NCBI GenBank assembly: GCA_900548795.1
Contig: URLT01000030.1
Location: forward strand, 1 to 19,458
From: an uncultured Eubacteriales bacterium
Lineage (GTDB): Bacteria; Bacillota; Clostridia; Oscillospirales; Oscillospiraceae
DNA: 19,458 nucleotides
Direction: 5' to 3'
Shown here: in pieces, positions 6,475 through 11,682 of the stretch
Position numbering within the stretch: position 1 is the stretch's first letter
How the letters are laid out: every line of letters starts with the position of its first letter
Notes under the pieces: generated by a model
Seen by the model: only the letters and a program-made list of their open reading frames with translations
Told to the model about the DNA's origin: nothing
Database searches by the model: none
Made by a program: the position numbers and the translations under genes

Positions 6475-8073
6475 TCACGCCTCGGGCGGCTCGTCGTTGA
6501 GCGTCTCGCTCAGCTCGAGGCCGGGATTGCGGCGCAGGATGAAGTCGACTGCCCACGGGCTGGAGAAGACCAGCAGCTTATGGCCGCGATAATCCTCGAG
6601 CAGCTCGCAGTCGGAGGAGAGGTAAAGCTCATTTTCGTCGCAGGGGCTCTTGCGGATGAAGCGCAGAACCTCATAGGGCAGACCCTCCATGCGCAGCTCA
6701 ACGCCGTATTCTGACAGCATCCGATAGCGGAAAACGTCGAATTGCAGCGTGCCGACGACGCCGACGATGACCTCTTCCATGCCGGTGTTCGGCACGCGGA
6801 AGATCTGAATGGCGCCCTCCTGCGCGATCTGCTCGGTGCCCTTGACAAACTGCTTGCGCTTCATCGTGTCCTTGGGGCTGACGCGCGAGAAGTGCTCCGG
6901 TGCGAAGGTCGGGATGCCGGAAAAGCGGAATTTTTTGCCGGGGACGGTGAGCGTGTCGCCAATGGAGAAGATGCCGGGGTCAAACACGCCGATGATGTCG
7001 CCTGCATAGGCCTCGTCAATGATCTCGCGCTCCTGCGCCATCATTTGCTGCGGCTGAGACAGGCGCAGCTTGCGGTTGCCCTGCACGTGGAAGACCTCGG
7101 CCTCGCGCTCATATTTGCCTGAGCAAATGCGCAGGAAGGCCAGCCGGTCGCGGTGCGCCTTGTTCATGTTGGCTTGGATCTTGAAGACAAAGGCCGAGAA
7201 ATTGGGGTCGAAGGTGTCGATCACGCCGCAGTCGGCGGTGCGGGGCAGGGGAGGCGGCGTCATGCGCAGAAAGGCCTCGAGGAACGGCTCCACGCCGAAG
7301 TTCGTCAGCGCTGAGCCAAAGAACACGGGGCTGAGCGCGCCCGCGCGCACCTCGTCCATGTCGAACTCGCGCCCCGCGCCGAGCAGCTCGACGTCGTCGC
7401 GGAGCTGAGCCGCGCGCCGCTCACCGAGCAGCTCGTTGACGGCCTCGGAATCGAGCGCGACCTCGAGCTTGTCGGCGCGCTTCTTTCCGGAGACGCCGGA
7501 GAAGAGCAGAAGACGGCTCTCCTGCCGGTCAAACACGCCCTGAAACTCTTTGCCGCAGCCGATCGGCCAGTTGACGGCGTAGGTTTCGATGCCGAGCTCC
7601 TTTTCCAGCTCGTCGAGCAGGTCGAAGGGGTCCTTGGCCTCGCGGTCGAGCTTGTTGATGAAGGTAAAGATCGGGATGTGGCGCATGGCGCAGACCTTGA
7701 AGAGCTTGCGCGTCTGCGGCTCGACGCCCTTGGCCGCGTCAATGACCATCACGGCGGAATCCGCCGCCATCAGCGTGCGGTACGTGTCCTCCGAGAAATC
7801 CTGATGCCCCGGCGTGTCGAGAATGTTGATGCAGAAGCCCTCGTACTGGAACTGCATGACCGAGGACGTGACGGAAATGCCGCGCTGCTTTTCGATCTCC
7901 ATCCAGTCCGAGACGGCAGCGCGTGCGTTCTTCTTGCCCTTGACCGCGCCTGCCTGCGCAATGGCTCCGCCGTAGAGCAGGAATTTTTCGGTCAGGGTGG
8001 TTTTGCCGGCGTCCGGGTGCGAAATGATCGCAAACGTCCGGCGGCGGTTGATCTCCTGTTTTAAGGTTGACAT
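6475..8073 (-). CDS. prfC: Peptide chain release factor 3 (RF3)
   Basis: A cytoplasmic translational GTPase that recycles RF1/RF2 from the ribosome after peptide release. At 532 residues it is full length for the family. G-motifs are G1 HPDAGKTT (19-26), preceded by the Ser typical of RF3 where other GTPases have Gly, switch I Thr69 in GISVTSSV, G3 DTPGH (86-90) and G4 NKLD (140-143). The longer domain II/III region (VFFGSALTNFGVEPFLEAFL, then FVFKIQANMNKAHRDRLAFLRICSG) separates RF3 from EF-G and TetM-type proteins. RBS AAGGAG lies 8 nt before ATG 8073. It appears monocistronic, from a promoter about 125 bp upstream that is back-to-back with the promoter of the membrane protein gene. Confidence 0.97.
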   Translation of the reverse strand: MSTLKQEINRRRTFAIISHPDAGKTTLTEKFLLYGGAIAQAGAVKGKKNARAAVSDWMEIEKQRGISVTSSVMQFQYEGFCINILDTPGHQDFSEDTYRTLMAADSAVMVIDAAKGVEPQTRKLFKVCAMRHIPIFTFINKLDREAKDPFDLLDELEKELGIETYAVNWPIGCGKEFQGVFDRQESRLLLFSGVSGKKRADKLEVALDSEAVNELLGERRAAQLRDDVELLGAGREFDMDEVRAGALSPVFFGSALTNFGVEPFLEAFLRMTPPPLPRTADCGVIDTFDPNFSAFVFKIQANMNKAHRDRLAFLRICSGKYEREAEVFHVQGNRKLRLSQPQQMMAQEREIIDEAYAGDIIGVFDPGIFSIGDTLTVPGKKFRFSGIPTFAPEHFSRVSPKDTMKRKQFVKGTEQIAQEGAIQIFRVPNTGMEEVIVGVVGTLQFDVFRYRMLSEYGVELRMEGLPYEVLRFIRKSPCDENELYLSSDCELLEDYRGHKLLVFSSPWAVDFILRRNPGLELSETLNDEPPEA

Positions 8074-8140
8074 AATATTTTCTCCTTCCTGATTTTTTCA
8101 AAGTCGGAAGGCGATCAATGCGGAATTCTCATCGTGCTTA

Positions 8141-8175
8141 CCGTCCTGTTGCCCGCGCCGTGCCCCGGCGCGTGA
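8141..8175 (-). other. Hairpin in the prfC 5' leader
   Basis: The leader of about 115 nt contains a perfect 7-bp stem, CGCGCCG / CGGCGCG on either side of GGGCA. It is not followed by a T-run and matches no riboswitch known to me. It may affect mRNA stability or be neutral. Confidence 0.4.
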
Positions 8176-8197
8176 GTTGATGTGTCAAAACGAACAT

Positions 8198-8226
8198 ATT
8201 TTACCACAAATGCGCGCGAAATACAA
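8198..8226 (-). promoter_or_regulatory. Promoter of prfC
   Basis: On the minus strand, TTGTAT (8226-8221), a 17-bp spacer and TAAAAT (8203-8198), with an extended -10 TG one base upstream. The predicted start near 8191 gives a leader of about 117 nt. Confidence 0.82.
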
Positions 8227-8235
8227 GGGTTTCGG

Positions 8236-8264
8236 TTGCTTTTTCGCCGGGTAATTGCTATAAT
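8236..8264 (+). promoter_or_regulatory. Promoter of the membrane protein / dehydrogenase pair
   Basis: TTGCTT (8236-8241), exactly 17 bp, then perfect TATAAT (8259-8264). Its -35 begins 10 bp from the -35 of the divergent prfC promoter, so the two polymerases could compete. Confidence 0.85.
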
Positions 8265-8293
8265 GAGAGCATCAAAATTACGGAGGCTACGCC

Positions 8294-8719
8294 ATGAAAC
8301 TGCTTTTCGACGCGGCGGAGACGGCCGGCACGACCGGCGCCGGTGCCGTCACCCTGGATCACACCTTTCGCATCGTCCTGATCGTGATGCTTCTGGCCTG
8401 CGGCGCCTACGCGCTCTATAGCGCCATTCGTCTGCACAAGACCTGCGAGCTGTTTGACAACAAGTTCCTCTATCCCGGCAACTGCAAGCCGGCCGATTGC
8501 CTCGACCCGCTCGGCTTCATCGAGTTCATCGTGCCGCGCTGCGCGATCTTCGCCGTGATCCTTGTGGTGCTCGGCGTGCTCGACGCGCTGGTGGCCTATG
8601 TCTTCGCGCCTTCGTGGATGACCTATTTCGAGATCGCAATGATCGTGCTGCCGGTGCTCGACTTCATCTGGCTCATTGCGGTGCAGCGCAAGGCCGCGCG
8701 CGATTTTTGGGGCGAATGA
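8294..8719 (+). CDS. Small three-helix membrane protein of unknown function
   Basis: A 141-residue protein with a hydrophilic N-terminus and three predicted membrane helices at about residues 26-45, 76-105 and 110-131. A loop at 46-75 carries three cysteines (C51, C64, C69) in HKTCELFDNKFLYPGNCKPADCLDP, and the tail (RKAARDFWGE) is basic, probably cytoplasmic. I do not recognise a named family. RBS GGAGG (8282-8286) is 7 nt before the ATG, and the gene follows a consensus-spaced promoter. Its stop overlaps the start of the dehydrogenase gene (ATGA), so translation of the two is coupled, although no functional link is evident. Confidence 0.85.
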   Translation: MKLLFDAAETAGTTGAGAVTLDHTFRIVLIVMLLACGAYALYSAIRLHKTCELFDNKFLYPGNCKPADCLDPLGFIEFIVPRCAIFAVILVVLGVLDALVAYVFAPSWMTYFEIAMIVLPVLDFIWLIAVQRKAARDFWGE

Positions 8720-9672
8720 AAAAGATTGTCATTCTCGACGGCTATGCCTCAAACCCGGGCGACCTGAGCTGGGACGAGCTGGCGCAGCTCGGCGAGTTGA
8801 CGGTTTACGAGCGCACCGCGCCGGAGCAGCTTGCCGCGCGCATTGCAGACGCGCAGGTGATCTTCACGAATAAGGTCCCGCTCGACGCCGCTGCTCTGCG
8901 CGCCGCGCCCCGGCTCGAGCTGATCTGCATGCTCGCCACGGGCTATAACATCGTCGACGTCGAGGCCGCGCGCAGGCGCGGCATCCCGGTGTGCAACATC
9001 GTGGGCTATTCCACCGGCGCGGTGGCGCAGATGACCTTCGCGCTGCTGCTCGAGCTCACGCAGCACGTCGGGCAGTATGATGCGCTCGTGCACAGCGGCG
9101 AATGGACGGACAGCCCCGACTTTTGCTGCCTGCGCGCCCCGCTGACGGAGCTTGCGGGCAAGACCATGGGCCTGATCGGCTACGGCGCGATCGGGCAGGC
9201 CGTCGGCGCGGTCGCGCTGGCCTTCGGGATGCGCCTGCTCGTCACGGCGCGGCACGAGAGACCCGTGCCGCACGGCGCGCGCTTTGTTACGCTAGACGAG
9301 CTCCTTGCGCAGAGCGACGTCGTCTCGCTGCACTGTCCGCTGACGCCGGAGAGCGCCGGGATGATCGACGCCGCCGCGCTGAAAAAAATGAAGCCCGGAG
9401 CGCTCCTGCTCAATACCGCGCGCGGCGCACTGGTCGACGAGCAGGCCGTCGCCGACGCGCTGCACGCCGGGACGCTCGGCGCCTACGGCGCGGACGCCGT
9501 GACGGTCGAGCCCATCCCGCACGGGCATCCGCTGCTGACTGCGCCGCGCTGCATTCTCACGCCGCACATTGCGTGGGCGCCGAAGGAGACGCGCATCCGG
9601 CTGCACCGCCTTGCCGCCGAGAATCTCCGCGCCTTCCTCGCGGGAAGCCCCATCCACGTGGTCGAGCCTTGA
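8716..9672 (+). CDS. D-2-hydroxyacid dehydrogenase (glycerate/hydroxypyruvate reductase-like)
   Basis: A cytoplasmic NAD(P)-dependent dehydrogenase interconverting a 2-oxoacid and the D-2-hydroxyacid. The 318-residue length is normal. The Rossmann motif is GYGAIG (155-160). The catalytic triad of the family is present as R236 in NTARGALVD, E265 in VTVEP and H284 in TPHIAWA. The substrate-loop LATGYNIVDVEAA (73-85) and the TPHIAWA ending resemble glycerate dehydrogenase (HprA-type) members more than lactate or phosphoglycerate enzymes, and there is no ACT domain, but the substrate remains uncertain. The frame is open 219 bp upstream of the chosen start; ATG 8716 is chosen because the upstream extension lies over the membrane protein gene and the protein begins correctly at MKKIVILDG. 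The start overlaps the upstream stop by 4 bp. Confidence 0.94.
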   Translation: MKKIVILDGYASNPGDLSWDELAQLGELTVYERTAPEQLAARIADAQVIFTNKVPLDAAALRAAPRLELICMLATGYNIVDVEAARRRGIPVCNIVGYSTGAVAQMTFALLLELTQHVGQYDALVHSGEWTDSPDFCCLRAPLTELAGKTMGLIGYGAIGQAVGAVALAFGMRLLVTARHERPVPHGARFVTLDELLAQSDVVSLHCPLTPESAGMIDAAALKKMKPGALLLNTARGALVDEQAVADALHAGTLGAYGADAVTVEPIPHGHPLLTAPRCILTPHIAWAPKETRIRLHRLAAENLRAFLAGSPIHVVEP

Positions 9673-9690
9673 CCGCCCCATCCCGACAGC

Positions 9691-9730
9691 AAGCCGGGAG
9701 TCGACGCAAACCCGTCGGCTCCCGGCTTTT
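9691..9730 (+). terminator. First terminator after the dehydrogenase gene
   Basis: AAGCCGGGAG (9691-9700) pairs perfectly with 9719-9728, the stem continues through CGACG/CGTCG, and it ends in TTTT. It starts 19 bp after the stop codon. Confidence 0.92.
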
Positions 9731-9731
9731 C

Positions 9732-9757
9732 GCCGCCCGGAGAGGGCGGCATTTTTT
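9732..9757 (+). terminator. Second, tandem terminator
   Basis: GCCGCCC (9732-9738), loop GGAGA, GGGCGGC (9744-9750), then A and six T. It follows the first terminator directly, making a double stop in front of the convergent sigma-like operon. Confidence 0.9.
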
Positions 9758-9759
9758 CA

Positions 9760-9808
9760 TGCAAAAGAAGAAAACGGGGCTCGGCGCGTGCGGTCTGCGC
9801 CGAACCCC
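9760..9808 (-). terminator. Minus-strand terminator of the sigma-like operon
   Basis: On the minus strand, CGGGGTTCGGCGC and GCGCCGAGCCCCG (9775-9808, one internal mismatch) enclose a 9-nt loop and are followed by GTTTTCTTCTTTTGC. It lies about 120 bp beyond the sigma-like stop codon. A further imperfect hairpin with a repeated GACGCCGGC (9859-9867 and 9885-9893) lies between the two. Confidence 0.72.
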
Positions 9809-9926
9809 GAGGCATTTGGATGCAATTTATGTGCGTGAAATTTTCCAAGAGACGGCGAGACGCCGGCATGACGCGAGCGCGCGTGACGCCGGCCAGCATT
9901 TCGCATCCTTGAATCATGACTCCGGA

Positions 9927-10166
9927 TCAGTAGCGCAGGAAGCGGCGCAGCCGATCCTCCGCGCGCCGAAGCGTCCGGTTCACGGTCGAGCGGCAGACGC
10001 CGCGCTCGCGCGCGACCTCGGCCTGCGTTTTGCCGAGAAAATAGATGTCCCGCACGACGCTGCGCTGGCGCTCCGTCAGCTCGCGCTCCATGACGCGCCG
10101 CACGCGCGAAAGCTGCTGCTCTCTTGGCAGCCGGATGTCCGAAAAATCACAAGGTATAGCTCTCAT
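9927..10166 (-). CDS. Sigma-70 region 4-only DNA-binding protein
   Basis: A 79-residue protein that is almost only a sigma-70 region 4 type helix-turn-helix: ELTERQRSVVRDIYFLGKTQAEVARERGVCRSTVNRTLRRAEDRL at residues 29-73. Region 2, which binds core polymerase and melts the -10, is absent, so it cannot act as a complete sigma factor. It may be a DNA-binding regulator, or half of a split system. Start: ATG 10166 follows AAGGGGA by about 10 nt and overlaps the preceding gene by 20 bp, indicating coupled translation. Its basic ending (RRFLRY) is typical of such proteins. It is not an ECF factor remnant that I can identify: the whole product is well formed, and the stop is clean. Confidence 0.85.
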   Translation of the reverse strand: MRAIPCDFSDIRLPREQQLSRVRRVMERELTERQRSVVRDIYFLGKTQAEVARERGVCRSTVNRTLRRAEDRLRRFLRY

Positions 10167-10413
10167 CCCGATAAAATCCCCTTTCGTAGTAGTGCGCGGT
10201 CAGCTCCTCGAGCTTGCGGCACTGGGTATAAACCGTCGACAGCGCGGAAATCTGACTGCGCAGCGCGGCACGCTCCTGCACGTTCCGCTCTGCAGCAAGC
10301 GCTCTGCGCAGGGCGCGAAGACGCCGGCTCAGCAGCACACCGGCCGCCCGATAGCCCGCGGACAGCTCCGCCAGACTTGCCGCGCCCGGAAGGGGGCTCC
10401 CCTCCGCAGTCAA
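10147..10413 (-). CDS. Hypothetical helical protein, 88 aa, partner of the sigma-like gene
   Basis: A small basic protein with no recognised family. It is rich in Ala, Leu and Arg with heptad-like spacing (LSRRLRALRRALAAERNVQERAALRSQISALST), suggesting a coiled-coil or helical hairpin, and ends HYYERGFYRDESYTL. Start: the frame is open to a TTG at 10446, but TTG 10413 is chosen because a full anti-16S match AAGGAGGTGATC lies directly upstream, with GGAGG 8 nt before it. It is first in the two-gene operon and overlaps the region-4 gene. It may act as an inhibitor, adaptor or missing-domain partner of that protein; this is only inference from gene order. Promoter at 10546-10574. Confidence 0.78.
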   Translation of the reverse strand: MTAEGSPLPGAASLAELSAGYRAAGVLLSRRLRALRRALAAERNVQERAALRSQISALSTVYTQCRKLEELTAHYYERGFYRDESYTL

Positions 10414-10535
10414 CCGGATCACCTCCTTTTGGTTCAGCTTATCCAAGCGAGGCGCTCCATTTTCGACCGGTATCGGAGGAAAAACAGAAAATATTGAATT
10501 TTTTGCAGAAATTTAATTTCCATATTTTACCATTT

Positions 10536-10559
10536 CTACACGAATAGTGTACTACACGA
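10536..10559. promoter_or_regulatory. Operator-like repeats in the divergent promoter region
   Basis: CTACACGA occurs twice in direct orientation (10536-10543 and 10552-10559), and GTGTA-C-TACAC (10547-10557) forms a dyad between them. They overlap the -10 (TACACT) of the minus-strand sigma-like operon, a suitable place for repression by the neighbouring XRE domain; that link is inferred. Confidence 0.5.
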
Positions 10560-10574
10560 TCCGTGTTCTGTCAA
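10546..10574 (-). promoter_or_regulatory. Promoter of the 88-aa / sigma-like operon
   Basis: On the minus strand, perfect TTGACA (10574-10569), a 17-bp spacer and TACACT (10551-10546). A second possible -10, TAAAAT with an extended TG, lies about 20 bp further downstream. Confidence 0.72.
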
Positions 10575-10598
10575 GTAGTTTTTTTCATTCGCCGAAAT

Positions 10599-10636
10599 GT
10601 TACAAAAAGTTACACGCGGTTTATGGTAAGGTTACA
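10599..10636 (+). repeat. Three direct GTTACA repeats before the XRE-TadA frame
   Basis: GTTACA at 10599-10604, 10609-10614 and 10631-10636 are spaced 10 and 22 bp, roughly one and two helical turns, so they face the same side of DNA. They bracket the probable promoter (TATGGT near 10622) of the XRE-TadA gene and could bind a regulator. Confidence 0.45.
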
Positions 10637-10656
10637 TCGGAAACGGAGGCGGTCAT

Positions 10657-11499
10657 ATGCTGGGTGCGCGAATCGCGCTGCTGCGCAGGCAATGCGGCTG
10701 GTCACAGAGGGAGCTGGCCGGACATCTCGGCGTCAGTCCGAGCGCCGTCGGGATGTACGAGCAGGAGCGTCGGGAGCCGTCGAATGCCTTGCTGCTGAAA
10801 ATGGCGCGGCTCTTCGGCGTCAGCGCGGACTTTCTGCTGACCGGCGTTTCGACGCCGGGCGACGCGACGGCGCTGCGCGAACTGCTGCGCCGCACCGAGG
10901 GGCTGCGCACGGCGTCCGGCGCGCCCGTCGGGGCGAGGGAGCGGGCACTTTTGCTCTGCGCGCTGCTCGGGGACTTGACGGGAGCGGAAAAATCGTCTAT
11001 CATGGACACCGAGGGAGGTGCCGCCATGACGGACGAGGAATATATGCTTCAGGCGCTCCGGCTTGCCGAGGAGGCCGCTGCCGAGGGAGAGGTCCCGGTC
11101 GGCTGCGTCATCACCGACGGCGCGCGCGTCGTCGGCCGGGGGCGAAACCGGCGCGAAAAGGGGAAATCGGCTCTGGCGCACGCCGAGCTGGAGGCCATTG
11201 CCGAGGCCTGCGCCGAGCTGGGCGGCTGGCGGCTCTGGCGCTGCACGCTCTATGTGACGCTCGAGCCGTGCCCGATGTGCGCCGGTGCGATCATCAACGC
11301 GCGCATTCCGCGCGTCGTTTTCGGGGCGCCAGACCCCAAGGCCGGCTCCTGCGGGACGCTGACCGACCTATTCGCCCTGCCCTATAACCACCGGCCGGAG
11401 GTCGTCCGCGGGGTTCTGGAGGACGATTGCCGAGCGATCCTGCAAAAATTTTTTCGCGAGCTGCGCGCCAATCCCGTCGCCAAGCAGTGGAAGCGCTGA
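10657..11499 (+). CDS. tadA: XRE helix-turn-helix fused in frame to TadA tRNA adenosine deaminase
   Basis: One uninterrupted 280-residue frame. Residues 1-63 are a Cro/CI-type domain (WSQRELAGHLGVSPSAVGMYEQER and ARLFGVSADFLLTG), residues 64-123 a linker, and residues 124-280 a complete TadA, the zinc enzyme that converts A34 to inosine in tRNA-Arg(ACG). TadA has the catalytic HAE (175-177) and PCPMC (204-208). No stop separates the domains. RBS GGAGG (10645-10649) is 7 nt before ATG 10657. A separate promoter and RBS inside the frame point to an independent start at 11026, so the long product may be only the read-through of an XRE gene that lost its stop. An XRE-TadA fusion protein is not a familiar architecture to me. 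A single missing stop or sequencing indel is the main alternative, but the linker reads smoothly. Confidence 0.8.
   Translation: MLGARIALLRRQCGWSQRELAGHLGVSPSAVGMYEQERREPSNALLLKMARLFGVSADFLLTGVSTPGDATALRELLRRTEGLRTASGAPVGARERALLLCALLGDLTGAEKSSIMDTEGGAAMTDEEYMLQALRLAEEAAAEGEVPVGCVITDGARVVGRGRNRREKGKSALAHAELEAIAEACAELGGWRLWRCTLYVTLEPCPMCAGAIINARIPRVVFGAPDPKAGSCGTLTDLFALPYNHRPEVVRGVLEDDCRAILQKFFRELRANPVAKQWKR
10975..11003 (+). promoter_or_regulatory. Internal promoter for tadA within the XRE linker
   Basis: TTGACG (10975-10980), 17-bp spacer and TATCAT (10998-11003). The predicted start near 11010 leaves about 16 nt of leader containing the tadA ribosome binding site. Confidence 0.6.
11026..11499 (+). 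CDS. tadA: tRNA(Arg) adenosine(34) deaminase, nested in-frame start
   Basis: The same frame as the fusion, read from ATG 11026, gives a 157-residue protein of normal TadA length beginning at the expected family N-terminus (MTDEEYMLQALRLAEEAAAEGEVPVGCVI). GGGAGGTG (11013-11020) lies 5 nt before this ATG, a strong ribosome binding site, and a consensus-spaced promoter lies just upstream. Catalytic residues are H52 and E54 of HAE and the zinc ligands C82 and C85 of PCPMC. The enzyme is normally essential, which makes an independent start likely. This entry is an alternative or additional product of 10657-11499, not a separate stretch of DNA. Confidence 0.8.
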   Translation: MTDEEYMLQALRLAEEAAAEGEVPVGCVITDGARVVGRGRNRREKGKSALAHAELEAIAEACAELGGWRLWRCTLYVTLEPCPMCAGAIINARIPRVVFGAPDPKAGSCGTLTDLFALPYNHRPEVVRGVLEDDCRAILQKFFRELRANPVAKQWKR

Positions 11500-11526
11500 G
11501 CGAGCACACTTCAAATAAAATTAGGC

Positions 11527-11594
11527 AAAACAAAGGCCGAAGGCACAACGCGTCGGAGTCCGGCGCGGGTGCCTTCGGCAAATTTTGTTTTTTC
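11527..11594 (+). terminator. Terminator after tadA
   Basis: GCCGAAGGCAC (11536-11546) pairs perfectly with 11569-11579 around a 22-nt GC-rich loop that can fold further, followed by AAATTTTGTTTTTTC. The promoter of the next gene begins one base after the T-run. Confidence 0.85.
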
Positions 11595-11623
11595 TTGACA
11601 AGCCTCGGTCAAAAAGATATAAT
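11595..11623 (+). promoter_or_regulatory. Fully consensus sigma-A promoter of the LRR protein gene
   Basis: TTGACA (11595-11600), 17 bp, TATAAT (11618-11623): both hexamers and the spacing are ideal. The 53-nt leader contains a small hairpin TGATCC-TGC-GGATCA (11642-11656). Confidence 0.93.
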
Positions 11624-11682
11624 ATTAATATCCATACCCTCTGATCCTGCGGATCAAGCGATAAAAAAATAGGAGCAACCGC

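Noticed and set aside
9102..10547. 481-codon plus-strand frame over the dehydrogenase end and the sigma-like pair
   Set aside because: Arg/Ala-rich, crosses three terminators, and lacks a start signal.
11500..11594. SRP RNA gene after tadA, as in Bacillus
   Set aside because: The sequence here is one terminator hairpin; the expected SRP RNA length and core motifs are absent.
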